Shown here: in pieces, positions 15,686 to 24,427 of the stretch
How positions within the stretch are numbered: the first letter of the stretch is position 1
Layout: every line of letters begins with the position of its first letter
From: Lentzea nigeriaca
Lineage (GTDB): Bacteria > Actinomycetota > Actinomycetes > Mycobacteriales > Pseudonocardiaceae
NCBI RefSeq assembly: GCF_016907955.1
Contig: NZ_JAFBCX010000010.1
Coordinates: 124,001 to 188,000, forward strand
Length of the DNA: 64,000 nt
Direction of reading: 5' to 3'
Position numbers and translations under genes: made by a program
Notes under the pieces: generated by a model
What the model saw: the letters and a program-made list of their open reading frames with translations, nothing else
Told to the model about the DNA's origin: nothing
The model's database searches: none

Positions 15686-16867
15686 ATGTTGTTCCTGTAC
15701 ACGGTGTTCGCCGCGGTCCTCGGCGTGCTGCTCGTCGCGGGGATCGTCGAGCAACGCCGGCACCTGCGCACGCTGCACGGCATTCCCAGCCGCATCCTCG
15801 TCAACGGCATCCGCGGCAAGAGCTCGGTCACCCGGCTGTGCGCCGGGGCGCTGCGCGGTGGTGGCCTGACGGTCGTCGCGAAGACCACCGGCACGGCGGC
15901 CCGGTTCATCCACCCGGACGCCACCGAGGAGCCGGTGTACCGCAAGTTCGGCATCGCGAACGTGGTCGAGCAGATCGGCATCGTGCGCCGCGCCGCGGCG
16001 GCCCGGCCGGACGTGCTGGTCATGGAGTGCATGGCGGTCATGCCGCCGCTGCAGGAGGTCAACCAGACCAAGCTCATCCAGTCCACCATCGGGGTGCTGA
16101 GCAACGTCCGCGAGGACCACCTGCAGGAGATGGGCCCGACATTGGAGGACGTGGCGCGGTCGCTGTCGCGGTCCATGCCCGTCGGCGGTGTCTGCGTCAC
16201 GGCCGAACGCGACCTGCTGCACATCCTCCAGGAGGAAGCGGACAAGCGGTCGTGCCTGCTGATCGCCGTCGATCCCGACGACGTCACCGACGAGGAGCTG
16301 GACGGGTTCGCCTACCACTCCTTCAAGGAGAACGTCGCCATCTCGCTGGAGGTCGCCCGCCTGGTTGGGGTGCCGCGCGACCTGGCGCTGAAAGGAATGC
16401 AGGAGGCGCCGCCCGATCCCGGCGTGCTCACCGTCGAGTCCTACCGCTTCGGCACCAAGACGCTGCGGTTCGCCAACGTCTTCGCCGCCAACGATCCCAG
16501 GTCCACCGTGATGAACGTGCAACAGCTCATCGAGCGCCGGCAGATCCAGGCGCCGATCTTCACCCTGATCAACTGCCGTCCCGACCGGGTCGAACGCAAC
16601 GGCCAGATGGGCGAGATCGTGCCGGAACTGCTCACCGACAAGCTCTTCGTGATCGGCCACCCCAGCCGATCGGCGCTGGCGAAGGTCCCACCGGGCTGGC
16701 AGGGCGAGGCGTTCGACCTGGGCGGTGCGAACCGGCCGGTCGAGGACATCCTGAAGGCCGTCGTCGACGAGATCGACGACGAGGCGTCGCTGGTCGCCAT
16801 CGGCAACATCCACGGTCAGGGTGAGCTGCTGCTGGGCCACCTCGAACGGGCGGTGGAACGGTGCTGA
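15686..16867 (+). CDS. pgsB: Poly-gamma-glutamate synthase PgsB/CapB
   Basis: 393 aa. An N-terminal membrane helix precedes a Mur-ligase-like amide ligase domain with the P-loop NGIRGKSSVTR (about residues 40-50), MECMAVMPPLQEVNQTKLI and SNVREDHLQEMGPTLEDVA. PgsB activates the gamma-carboxyl of glutamate with ATP and extends the poly-gamma-glutamate chain together with PgsC. Length and motifs match the Bacillus and actinobacterial enzymes. It abuts the previous stop and overlaps pgsC by 7 nt. The C-terminal region GNIHGQGELLLGHLERA is intact. Confidence 0.93.
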   Translation: MLFLYTVFAAVLGVLLVAGIVEQRRHLRTLHGIPSRILVNGIRGKSSVTRLCAGALRGGGLTVVAKTTGTAARFIHPDATEEPVYRKFGIANVVEQIGIVRRAAAARPDVLVMECMAVMPPLQEVNQTKLIQSTIGVLSNVREDHLQEMGPTLEDVARSLSRSMPVGGVCVTAERDLLHILQEEADKRSCLLIAVDPDDVTDEELDGFAYHSFKENVAISLEVARLVGVPRDLALKGMQEAPPDPGVLTVESYRFGTKTLRFANVFAANDPRSTVMNVQQLIERRQIQAPIFTLINCRPDRVERNGQMGEIVPELLTDKLFVIGHPSRSALAKVPPGWQGEAFDLGGANRPVEDILKAVVDEIDDEASLVAIGNIHGQGELLLGHLERAVERC

Positions 16868-17343
16868 CCGCGACGCTGACGCCCGAGGTGGCGGTGCTGG
16901 CCATCGCGATCGGGCTGGTGTTCTCGCTCGGCTGCTACCTGGTGTCCAACCTCTCGCCAGGCGGGATGATCACGCCGGGCTGGCTCGGCCTGGCCCTGAT
17001 CACCGACCCGCGCAGGCTGTGGATCATCGCCGGGGTCACCGTGGCGACCTACTTCGGGACACGGCTGCTGCAACGGCTGGTGATCCTCTACGGCAAGAGG
17101 CTCTTCGCCACGGTGCTGCTGCTCGGGGTGTTCCTGCAGCTGACGATCTTCCTGTTCCTGTCGAGCGACCGGCCGTTCCTGTTCTCCCACGGCACGCTCG
17201 GCTTCATCGTGCCCGGCCTGATCGCCTACCAGTGCGTGCGGCAGCCGATCAAGGCCACGCTGATCTCGACCAGCGTGGTCACCGGGCTGTCCTACGTCGT
17301 CCTGCTCGCCGGTGTCCTGCTCAACTTCCTGCCCCACCGGTAG
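16861..17343 (+). CDS. pgsC: Poly-gamma-glutamate synthase subunit PgsC/CapC
   Basis: 160-aa polytopic membrane protein, about five helices, with the family signature NLSPGGMITPGWLGLAL and PGLIAYQCVRQPIKATLIS. PgsC pairs with PgsB to form the membrane-bound polymerase. GTG start overlapping pgsB. No CapA/PgsA or CapE/PgsE gene follows: the operon ends at a terminator hairpin, so export and retention must rely on the three upstream proteins or on genes elsewhere. Confidence 0.9.
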   Translation: MLTATLTPEVAVLAIAIGLVFSLGCYLVSNLSPGGMITPGWLGLALITDPRRLWIIAGVTVATYFGTRLLQRLVILYGKRLFATVLLLGVFLQLTIFLFLSSDRPFLFSHGTLGFIVPGLIAYQCVRQPIKATLISTSVVTGLSYVVLLAGVLLNFLPHR

Positions 17344-17376
17344 CGCTCCCCGTTCGGGCGGCGTACGCGGGGCGCT
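17342..17376 (+). terminator. Terminator of the pgs operon
   Basis: AGCG-CT-CCCCG (17342-17352) pairs with CGGGGCGCT (17368-17376), with a 2-nt bulge, and is followed by TTT. It begins inside the pgsC stop codon. The 120 bp between it and the next gene hold a short CGTAC/GTACG dyad but no gene. Confidence 0.6.
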
Positions 17377-17496
17377 TTCGTACGCTCAGAGAGTACGGAA
17401 GCTCCCCGCGTACCGAACGGCAACGACGGAAGGTGAACCTTAAATCCGTTAGGGCGACATCTGTGGCACTCGACTGGGCTACGCGGGAATGATGTT

Positions 17497-18573
17497 GTGA
17501 TGACCTCGCTGCCCGCCGCCGTCGCCTCCGCGTTGCTCGAGGCCGACGGCGAGGACGCGGACTGGCCGGCCCGCTGGCAGGCCCTCACGGGCGTGTCGGT
17601 CGAGCTGCAGTCGTTGCTGGTCACCGACCCCGGCCCGGAGCTGGTCGGGCTGATCGAGCAGATCGTCACCCAGCTGGCCGACGGAGTGGCGAGCACCAGA
17701 AGACACCGGGTCGAGCTCGCCGAACTGGCCCACCGCGTGCTCGGCACCCACGCCCGCGCGTGCGCCCAGACCCGCCCGGACCCGGTCCGGCTCGCCGACT
17801 GGCTGCTCGACCTGCAGCTGCGCCACCCCGACGCCCCCGACGTCAGCCTGGCCGCCTACGCCGACGCGCTCGACGAGGAGGGGCTGAGCCACTACCGCGA
17901 GCGCGCGGTGACGTTGTTCGAGCTGCTGCCCGTGATCGGGTTCGGCGAGACCGGCCGCTACGACCGCGAGCGCTGGGCGTTGCTGCGGATCATGGAGGAG
18001 CTGGCCGAGTACACCGACGACGTCGACCTGCAGCTGCTGGTGCTGTCGAAGGACCTGTCCTCGGGCTGGCACTACCTGCAGGTCGCGACCGTGCTGCGCG
18101 ACAACGGCCGCGGCGACGAGGCCCTCGACTGGGTCGACCGCGGGCTGCACGCGGTCGGCGGGCGGGGTGCGGCACTGCGGCTGATCGACCTGGCTGTGGA
18201 GGAACACCTGCGGCGCGGCAGCCCGCCGCGGGCGGTGGAGGTGTGCAAGCAGGCGTTCTTCGCCCGGCCCAACCTCGACGTCTACCTCAAGATCCGGGCC
18301 CTGGTCGTGCACACCGACTGGCCGCCGGTGCGGGCGGAGCTCGTGAACCACCTCGTGCAGGACGGCAGCCGCCTCGCGATCGAGGTCTACCGGCGCATCG
18401 TCGAGGTCGAGCTCGCGCGGCGCGGCATAGAGGAGCAGGAACTCGTCGTCGAATGGCTCCACCAGCTACGCGGTCTGCAGCCCGACGCCTTCGCCGACTA
18501 CCTGGAGCACATCAAGTCCCGCCACGTCGCGGACCGTCAACTGCTCGACGAGTTGTCCCGGCGAGGACTCTGA
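17497..18573 (+). CDS. Uncharacterised helical-repeat protein (DUF6880/SWIM-associated-like)
   Basis: 358 aa (GTG 17497 or ATG 17500). Almost entirely alpha-helical with TPR-like character, e.g. WHYLQVATVLRDNGRGDEAL and VEVCKQAFFARPNLDVYLKI. The segment PDPVRLADWLLDLQLRHPDAPD recalls C-terminal regions of SWIM zinc-finger-associated proteins and DUF6880, but no SWIM finger is present. Probably a cytoplasmic scaffold; role unknown. The 3' end overlaps the convergent amidase gene by 37 nt. Confidence 0.7.
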   Translation: MMTSLPAAVASALLEADGEDADWPARWQALTGVSVELQSLLVTDPGPELVGLIEQIVTQLADGVASTRRHRVELAELAHRVLGTHARACAQTRPDPVRLADWLLDLQLRHPDAPDVSLAAYADALDEEGLSHYRERAVTLFELLPVIGFGETGRYDRERWALLRIMEELAEYTDDVDLQLLVLSKDLSSGWHYLQVATVLRDNGRGDEALDWVDRGLHAVGGRGAALRLIDLAVEEHLRRGSPPRAVEVCKQAFFARPNLDVYLKIRALVVHTDWPPVRAELVNHLVQDGSRLAIEVYRRIVEVELARRGIEEQELVVEWLHQLRGLQPDAFADYLEHIKSRHVADRQLLDELSRRGL

Positions 18574-19985
18574 CCGAGGCCGGAGGGGGTCCGGTCCGCC
18601 CACGGCCGGGCGCGCTCCAGCTGGGCGGACACCGACAGCAGCGTGCACTCGTCGTGACGGCGGCCCACCAGCTGCACCGCGAGCGGCAGACCGGAGGACG
18701 TGCGGCCGGCCGGGACGACGGCGGCCGGGTTGCCCACGACGTTCCAGATCTGCAGGAACGACGTGTAGTGCGAGGCGGCCAGCAGCGCGGTGACGACGTT
18801 GCGGTGGTCCCACTCGCCGACGCGGATCGGGGGGCGGGTCAGCGCCGGGGTGAGCAGCACGTCGACCGAGGTGAAGATCCGGTTCGCGTAGGCGGTGAGC
18901 GACGCGTCGTCCTTGCGGGCCCAGCGGACCAGGCCGCGCGGCAGGCGGCGGCCCAGTTCGGCGACCGCGCGGGTGCGGGCCTCGACGAGGTCGGGGAACT
19001 CCATGCCGTTGCGCGCCAGATGGGCGTTGTGCAGGTACCGCACGGCGAACTGGGTCGACGCGACGACGTCACGCATGGGCGGGTCGATGCGCATGACGTC
19101 GTGGCCGAGGTCGGTGAGCAGCGCGGCGGTGTCCTGCACGGCGTCGCGGACCTCGTCGGCGATCGGGATGCCAGGACCCCACGGCCGCAGCGACACCCCG
19201 ATCCGCAGCTTTCCTGGGTCGGTCGTGGCCGCCTCGGTGAAGCTGGTGCGCGGCGGGTGCGCGACGTGCACGTCACCGGGTGCCGCGCCGTGGATCTGGT
19301 CGGCGACCAACGCCCAGTCCAGCACGGTGCGGGTGATCGGCCCCGCGACGACGAGCCCGCCCCACACCTCGCGTTCCGGTGCGAGGGAGACCCGGCCGCG
19401 CTGGGGCTTGAGCCCGAACAGACCCGTCACCGCGGACGGGATGCGGATCGACCCGGCGCCGTCGGTGCCGATGGCCGCCGCGGCGAGCCCGGCCGCGACC
19501 GCCGCGGCGGAGCCACCGCTGGAACCGCCGGGGGAGTGCGTCAGCGACCACGGGTTGCGCGTCGGCCCGGCCCAGCCGCTCTCGGTGTAGGGCCACAGGC
19601 CGAGCTCGGGCATGCGGGTGCGGCCGATGATCACCGCTCCCGCCTTGCGCAGCCGCTCGACGATCGCGGAGTCCGCAGGTTCCGGTGTGCGGGCGGCGTT
19701 GGTGCCCTTCGTCGTCGGCAGTCCCGCGATCGCGATGTCCTCCTTGACCGCGATCGGCACGCCCAGCAGCGGCACCTCCTCGCCGCGCGATTTCCGTTTG
19801 TCGGCGGCGTCGGCTTCGGCCAGTGCCTGCTCGGCGAACACCGCGCGGAACGCGTTGAGCTGCGGATCGAGGCGCTCGATGCGGGCGAGGTGCTCGGTGA
19901 CCAGGTCGCGCGCGGTCACCTCACCGGACCGCACGGCGTGCGCCTGCCTGGCCACCCCTGCGAAACACAGCTCCGTCAGCTCCAT
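18537..19985 (-). CDS. Amidase (amidase signature family)
   Basis: 482 aa with the complete Ser-cisSer-Lys triad: Lys in GVPIAVKEDIAIAG, the Gly/Ser-rich loop SPGGSSGGSAAAVAAG (cis-Ser) and the nucleophile in IGTDGAGSIRIPSAV. No GatB partner is nearby and the protein lacks GatA-specific context, so a stand-alone amidohydrolase of aryl or aliphatic amides is more likely than a glutamyl-tRNA amidotransferase subunit. ATG start at 19985. Confidence 0.9.
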   Translation of the reverse strand: MELTELCFAGVARQAHAVRSGEVTARDLVTEHLARIERLDPQLNAFRAVFAEQALAEADAADKRKSRGEEVPLLGVPIAVKEDIAIAGLPTTKGTNAARTPEPADSAIVERLRKAGAVIIGRTRMPELGLWPYTESGWAGPTRNPWSLTHSPGGSSGGSAAAVAAGLAAAAIGTDGAGSIRIPSAVTGLFGLKPQRGRVSLAPEREVWGGLVVAGPITRTVLDWALVADQIHGAAPGDVHVAHPPRTSFTEAATTDPGKLRIGVSLRPWGPGIPIADEVRDAVQDTAALLTDLGHDVMRIDPPMRDVVASTQFAVRYLHNAHLARNGMEFPDLVEARTRAVAELGRRLPRGLVRWARKDDASLTAYANRIFTSVDVLLTPALTRPPIRVGEWDHRNVVTALLAASHYTSFLQIWNVVGNPAAVVPAGRTSSGLPLAVQLVGRRHDECTLLSVSAQLERARPWADRTPSGLGQSPRRDNSSSS

Positions 19986-20130
19986 GGACCGACCCTAAGC
20001 GCCGACAGGTGATCTACAGAATGGGAGTTCCCGCGCAAGCTCGGCGACGTCGCCGGCTGACAGGCCAATGGGTGCCGCGTTGAATTCCACCACTGTCTGA
20101 TGGAATGACCCAGGTCACATCATCGAACGC

Positions 20131-20964
20131 ATGGTGTCTCTCTCGCGCTGGCTGACCCGGCTCACCTTCCACCACGACGTCGAGGTGCCTCCGTCCCGCC
20201 CGGCGCGGACACCGGTGCGCGACATCCGCTCCCGGCTGCTTTCCCGCGACGCCGACGCACGCCTGAGCGGCCTGCGTGACTGGGCCGAGTACGGCGCGCG
20301 GGCGGTGGAGCACCGGCAGCCGGCGCTGGACCTGCTGTGCGAGGCGCTGCGGGAACTGCCGTGGCCGGGCACCGAGGCCGATCAGCGGTGGCGGCTGGTG
20401 CTGCAGGCGAGCCTGACGGCGCGGCTGCGGCCGGGGCCGGGTTTCTGGCTGGGCAGCGACATCGACCTGCGCCACACCACGCTCGTCGACTTCGACCTGG
20501 CGCAGTGCCGGGTGGGCGCTGCCCGGCTGGACGGCAGCCGGTTCGTCGGCGACGCCCGCTTCGACCTGGCCACGTTCCTCGGTGACTTCACCGCGCACGG
20601 GGCGTTCTTCGGGCGGCACGTGGTGTGCACGCAGTCGGTGTTCGCGCGCGGGTTCGGGCTGCGCGAGGCGACGGTGTGCGGCAACGGCGAGTTCTCCGGC
20701 ATCCACGCCGCCGGGGCGGTGACGCTGCGCGGGACCCGGTGGTCCGGCCGCGCGGATTTCACCGGTGCCCGGTTCGGCTCGGAGCTGGACTGCTCACGTG
20801 TGCGGTTCGGTGGGCGTGCGCTGTTCCGGCGTGCCTGGTTCGCCGGTGCCGCGTCGTTCGCCGGCACGTGGTTCCGTGGCCGCGAGGACTTCGTGGACGC
20901 GGCGTTCGGCGGCGAGACGTCGTTCGAGAACATCCGCTTCGGGCACCGGGTTCACGCCGACTGA
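20131..20964 (+). CDS. Pentapeptide-repeat-like protein
   Basis: 277 aa. The N-terminal half is helical (DIRSRLLSRDADARLSGLRDWAEY onward in part); from about residue 110 to the end, five-residue periodic units with central F/L appear (DLRHTTLVDFDLAQCRVGAA, ARFDLATFLGDFTAHGAFFG, ADFTGARFGSELDCSRVRFG), as in right-handed quadrilateral beta-helix proteins. Such folds mimic DNA or act as scaffolds, and some protect gyrase from quinolones; no specific role can be inferred here. It converges with the CGNR gene (13-nt overlap). Confidence 0.75.
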   Translation: MVSLSRWLTRLTFHHDVEVPPSRPARTPVRDIRSRLLSRDADARLSGLRDWAEYGARAVEHRQPALDLLCEALRELPWPGTEADQRWRLVLQASLTARLRPGPGFWLGSDIDLRHTTLVDFDLAQCRVGAARLDGSRFVGDARFDLATFLGDFTAHGAFFGRHVVCTQSVFARGFGLREATVCGNGEFSGIHAAGAVTLRGTRWSGRADFTGARFGSELDCSRVRFGGRALFRRAWFAGAASFAGTWFRGREDFVDAAFGGETSFENIRFGHRVHAD

Positions 20965-21452
20965 CGGCTGCGGTGCTGTGCCACGGCGACGCGGTTGGCG
21001 CACTTGGTGGAGCAGAAGCGGCGGCGGCCGTTGCGGCTGGTGTCGACGAACACGGTGTCGCAGCCGTCGCGGTCGCACCAGCCGATGCGCCCGGCGTCCT
21101 CGCAGAACAACGCCGCCATGCCCGCGGCCGTGTAGGCCTTGACCCGCACGTCGGTGGGGGCGTCCTCGCGCGCGTAGTGCAGGTGCGGCGCGCGGCCGTC
21201 GTGGGTGGAGATGTAGTGCGTGGTCGACGACTCGGCCAGAAGCTCGTTGAGCAGGTCCACGGCCGGGGCGCGGAAGACCTGCCGCAGCCGCTCGACCCAG
21301 TCTCGTACGTCACGTTCCTGGCGGGCGTCGAGGGAGCCGAGCGGCTTGTAGTCGGAGGCTTTCAGCACGTCGAGCAGGGGTGTGGCGCGGTCGGCGTTGA
21401 CCAGTTTCGCGGCGAGCTCGGCGGCCGCCCCGCCGTAAGGGTTGAAATGCAC
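20952..21452 (-). CDS. CGNR zinc-finger domain protein (ABATE type)
   Basis: 166 aa from GTG 21452. N-terminal ABATE-like helical domain (GGAAAELAAKLVN, PLLDVLKASDY) and a C-terminal zinc finger with Cys in GWCDRDGCDTVFVD and FCSTKCANRVAVAQHR. The hallmark CGNR is here CANR, a tolerated variant. These proteins are small predicted transcription regulators. Divergent from a small Cys-rich ORF at 21479 with a 26-bp gap. Confidence 0.85.
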   Translation of the reverse strand: MHFNPYGGAAAELAAKLVNADRATPLLDVLKASDYKPLGSLDARQERDVRDWVERLRQVFRAPAVDLLNELLAESSTTHYISTHDGRAPHLHYAREDAPTDVRVKAYTAAGMAALFCEDAGRIGWCDRDGCDTVFVDTSRNGRRRFCSTKCANRVAVAQHRSRQSA

Positions 21453-21478
21453 TAGACCATGACATCAGGCTGGGGTGC

Positions 21479-21685
21479 ATGATCGCCACCTGCCCCGCCT
21501 GCCGCTGGCCCTGCTCCTCCGCCGTCTCCGCCCACGGCTCGGTGTCCTACGTCCGCTGCGTGTGCGGCCTGTTCCTGGTCGTCGAACGCGGGGTCATCAT
21601 CGCGACCGCCGGGACCAGCACGTTCGCCCCGATTCACCACACCCGTGGTGATCTTGCTAGTGTCCCGGACCGTGAGCCGTCGTGA
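21479..21685 (+). CDS. Small Cys-rich zinc-ribbon-like protein
   Basis: 68 aa from ATG 21479, preceded by GGCTGGGGTGC. Cys pairs CPACRWPC and VRCVCG give a possible CxxC-x(n)-CxC metal site, followed by hydrophobic LFLVVERGVIIATAGTS. Its 3' end overlaps the TetR start by 14 nt in another frame, so translational coupling is possible. No family recognised. Confidence 0.45.
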   Translation: MIATCPACRWPCSSAVSAHGSVSYVRCVCGLFLVVERGVIIATAGTSTFAPIHHTRGDLASVPDREPS

Positions 21686-22286
21686 TCTTCTCTGCGACAC
21701 CGCGATCCAGATCCTCGCGGTGGAAGGCGGCCGGGGACTGACCCACCGCGCGATCGACCGCGAGGCCGGCGTCCCCATCGGCACCACCAAGAACTACTTC
21801 CCGACCCGCGAGTCGATCCTCGAGGCCGCGGCGGCGCGCATGACGTCGTTGCACCGCGCGGCGGTCGACCGCCTGCGCGAGACGACGCCGGCCGACATCA
21901 GCGCCTCCGACGTCGCCGAGCTCTACCCGGCGCTGCTGCGCCGCGCGGTGGCCGACGACCCGACCCAGATGCTCGCGATGGTCGAGCTGTACCTGGAGGC
22001 CGTGCGCCGACCCGGTGTGCGGGCGGCCCTGTCGGGGATGGTGCTGGCCAACGCCGAGGCCGGTGCGGCGTTGCAGCAGGCGGCCGGGCTGCCCTCGACG
22101 GTGCGCGACACGGGCCTGCTCGACGCCTACTTCCTGGGGGTGGCGATCTCGCTGCTGGCGTTGCCGGTGGAGACGCTCGAGACCGTCGGCCTGGACGACC
22201 CGTACGCGCTGGGGATCGGCGTGTTCTCCGCGACCGTCCCTAACGCCGGCCCGTCACCAGAACGGAGATCAGCAGAATCAGGCTGA
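21672..22286 (+). CDS. TetR-family transcriptional regulator
   Basis: About 204 aa from GTG 21672. HTH: DTAIQILAVEGGRGLTHRAID, then EAGVPIGTTKNYFPTRESIL, the classical TetR helix 2-3-4 signature. The ligand domain is short and helical (VAELYPALLRRAVADDPTQM). No obvious target next door; the gene downstream converges on it and overlaps by 47 nt, encoding a membrane protein. Confidence 0.88.
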   Translation: MSRRDLLCDTAIQILAVEGGRGLTHRAIDREAGVPIGTTKNYFPTRESILEAAAARMTSLHRAAVDRLRETTPADISASDVAELYPALLRRAVADDPTQMLAMVELYLEAVRRPGVRAALSGMVLANAEAGAALQQAAGLPSTVRDTGLLDAYFLGVAISLLALPVETLETVGLDDPYALGIGVFSATVPNAGPSPERRSAESG

Positions 22287-22917
22287 TCACGGCGGGCACC
22301 ACGCACGCGACGGCGAGCATCGCCAGCCCGAACTGGTCACCGCCGTCCGGGGTGCCGGGGATCGTGGAAATGGCCCACGCGGTGATGCCTCCGCCGACGA
22401 GCGTGATCGGCCCCAGCACCGCGGCGGCACGGCCTTTGACGTGCTTGCGGATCGGTTCGCGCGCCGCGGCGGCGCAGTGGGTGCCCAGCGCGGCGACGAT
22501 CACGCGGCTGTCCTGGGTGAGGCCGGTGAAGTGCAGCAGCGCCCCGTCGGCGAACCGGATCGTGCAGTCGATGTCCGAGCCGGTGTAGGAGTAGGTGCCG
22601 CGTTCGGCGACGTCGACGGCCTTGACCTGGTCCCACGTCCAGGCCCGGCGCACGCCGCCGAACTCGTGCGCGAGACCGCTCTCGTAGACCTCGATGACCT
22701 CGGGCTTGCCCGCCTTGCGCAGCAGCACCACCGCGGCCGGGCCGGCGATGAGCAGCGGGAAGGCGGCGAAGATCAGCGCGTACTGCGCGCCGTCCAGGTC
22801 GATCACGAACATCAGCACCAGCAGCAGGGCGCTGACCAGCGCGACGACCAGCAGCACGCGGCCCATGACGCGTCTTCGGTCGGTGGCGACGACATGTGTG
22901 CTCTGCAGGGGACCCAT
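22240..22917 (-). CDS. Membrane protein with PH-like cytoplasmic domain
   Basis: 225 aa. Two N-terminal helices (VLLVVALVSALLLVLMFVI, ALIFAAFPLLIAGPAAVVLL), a soluble beta-rich middle (VIEVYESGLAHEFGGVRRAW, DIDCTIRFADGALLHFTGL) resembling bacterial PH domains, and two C-terminal helices (AVLGPITLVGGGITAWAIS, LAMLAVACVVPAVISLIL). No assigned family or function. Downstream neighbour of a P-loop kinase gene with a 9-nt gap, so possibly co-transcribed. Confidence 0.75.
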   Translation of the reverse strand: MGPLQSTHVVATDRRRVMGRVLLVVALVSALLLVLMFVIDLDGAQYALIFAAFPLLIAGPAAVVLLRKAGKPEVIEVYESGLAHEFGGVRRAWTWDQVKAVDVAERGTYSYTGSDIDCTIRFADGALLHFTGLTQDSRVIVAALGTHCAAAAREPIRKHVKGRAAAVLGPITLVGGGITAWAISTIPGTPDGGDQFGLAMLAVACVVPAVISLILLISVLVTGRR

Positions 22918-22926
22918 CCGATCAAC

Positions 22927-23484
22927 CTACCGGCCGGGTCCGGCAGTGCCCGGCTCCTTCGCCAGCGCGGCCATCAGCGTTTCGTATGTGTGGTCGGCGT
23001 CGGCGCCGTCGGTCTCGATGACGACGCTTTCGGGCGTGAGGTAGGCGGCGAGATGCTGGTGGATGCGGCGGATCACGGTGGCGCCGCCCATCGCCTCGAC
23101 GGCGGTGTCGATGTGGTGGTCACGCCGCCGGAAGCGGTCGATCGTGGTCTCGGGTGCGGCGAGCAGCACGAACTCCCGGTACCGCGCGCCCGCCGCCGCG
23201 GCGGCCTGGGCGAAGGCCGCGCTCTGGCCGCGGTCGGTGATCAGCTGCGGCATGACCACGTCGTGCCCGCAGGACAGGTGCCGGGCGGCCATGGCGAGGG
23301 CGAGCGGGCGGACGAGCCTGACGGTGCCGGGGAAGTCGTCGCGCCAGCCGCCGATGAGCCGCACGATCTCGTCGGCGTCGAGGTTGAGCGTCTTCGGGTG
23401 CTCGTCGGCGTAGCGGGCGGCGATGGTCGACTTGCCGACGCCGGTGGGGCCGTTGAGGTGGATCAGCGTGGGCACCGCGGCCAC
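22927..23484 (-). CDS. P-loop nucleotide kinase-like protein
   Basis: 185 aa. Walker A in LIHLNGPTGVGKSTIAARYA, LNLDADEIVRLIGGW and a DVVMPQLITDR segment match the small AAA_33/zeta-toxin-like kinase fold; the lid RFRRRDHHIDTAVEAMGG carries the basic residues. Probably a small-molecule kinase; substrate unknown. GTG start 1 nt after the TGA of the sucrase/ferredoxin-like gene. Confidence 0.8.
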   Translation of the reverse strand: MAAVPTLIHLNGPTGVGKSTIAARYADEHPKTLNLDADEIVRLIGGWRDDFPGTVRLVRPLALAMAARHLSCGHDVVMPQLITDRGQSAAFAQAAAAAGARYREFVLLAAPETTIDRFRRRDHHIDTAVEAMGGATVIRRIHQHLAAYLTPESVVIETDGADADHTYETLMAALAKEPGTAGPGR

Positions 23485-23485
23485 G

Positions 23486-24355
23486 TCAGCGGCAGACCTG
23501 CGCGAGCTCGTCGATCGCGGTGGCGACCAGGGCGATCGCGATGTCGGGGGACTTCCCGCAGCTCGCGGGCCGCGGCGGCACCGGCTGCTCGCTCAGCGTC
23601 ACCCGCCATTCGCGGCCGTCGGCGTGCCGCACGGTCGCGGAGTCGTTCGTCTCGCCGACGACGGTGAGCACGTCGCGGGTCTCGCCGATCTGGGCGCGGA
23701 CGGCGACCTCGGCGACCTGCCCTCGCGGGGTGAAGCAGGACCGGCCGCGGCACCGATCGGCGAGGATGCCCTCGGTGACGACGCGCTGGGCCAACTGGTG
23801 GTCGAGCCGCCCGTACAGGTGACCGGTGGGCAGCAGGATGCCGGTGGGGGCGAAGCGGTGTCCGCCGGTGTGCGTGCACTCCCACAGGTTCAGCGCGGTG
23901 GCGATCGGGCGGCCGTACAGGGCGCAGCAGACGTCGCGTTTGCTGTTCGTGCAGACCAGCAGCAGCGGGTCGTCGACAGGGGTGCCGAACGCGGTGGAAC
24001 GGCCGTCGCCGAGCGCGGCGAAGTCGAGTTCGAGGGCTTCTTCCGGCGTGGCGAGGTCGGCTTGCTCCAGCCACGACGCGCCGGGCTTTGTCGAGGCCAG
24101 GTACACGCGGCGGCTGCCGGCGACGCGGTGGTCGGCGTGTTTGCCTGGGCGGCGGATGAGCAGGATGCGCACGCCGGTGCCGGCGGCGCGGCGCTGCAGT
24201 TCGGCACCGAGCTCGGGGTCGAGGTGGCTCTGCACGATCGCGTCGCGGCCCCACGGGCCCGGCTGCTCCAGGCACAGCCACGCCGTCGCGGTCGCGGCCG
24301 TGCCGGCCAGTGGTTCGCCCGCGAAGTCGGAGAGTATCGAGCACCTCATCTGCAC
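23486..24355 (-). CDS. Sucrase/ferredoxin-like thioredoxin-fold protein
   Basis: 289 aa. Contains LLVCTNSKRDVCCALYGRPIA and LWECTHTGGHRFAPTGILLPTGHLYGRL, the signature of the sucrase/ferredoxin-like family with a thioredoxin-like [2Fe-2S] fold; further Cys in DRCRGRSCFTPRG and RPASCGKSP could serve as cluster ligands. Probably a cytoplasmic redox protein. A 14-bp palindrome just upstream resembles a repressor site. First gene of a short operon with the kinase and membrane protein. Confidence 0.85.
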   Translation of the reverse strand: MQMRCSILSDFAGEPLAGTAATATAWLCLEQPGPWGRDAIVQSHLDPELGAELQRRAAGTGVRILLIRRPGKHADHRVAGSRRVYLASTKPGASWLEQADLATPEEALELDFAALGDGRSTAFGTPVDDPLLLVCTNSKRDVCCALYGRPIATALNLWECTHTGGHRFAPTGILLPTGHLYGRLDHQLAQRVVTEGILADRCRGRSCFTPRGQVAEVAVRAQIGETRDVLTVVGETNDSATVRHADGREWRVTLSEQPVPPRPASCGKSPDIAIALVATAIDELAQVCR

Positions 24356-24382
24356 ACTCTATACGTCCGATCGGGTGAGGAA

Positions 24383-24396
24383 TAAGGGCACCCTTA
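24383..24396. promoter_or_regulatory. Palindromic operator upstream of the sucrase/ferredoxin gene
   Basis: TAAGGGCACCCTTA is a 6-bp perfect dyad with a 2-bp centre, 28 bp upstream of the start at 24355. It resembles the AGG...CCT core of actinobacterial DtxR/IdeR iron boxes, which would suit an Fe-S protein, but the match to the full 19-bp box is partial. Confidence 0.35.
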
Positions 24397-24427
24397 CTTG
24401 GTTTCACCGGGACGGCCGTCGCGAAAC

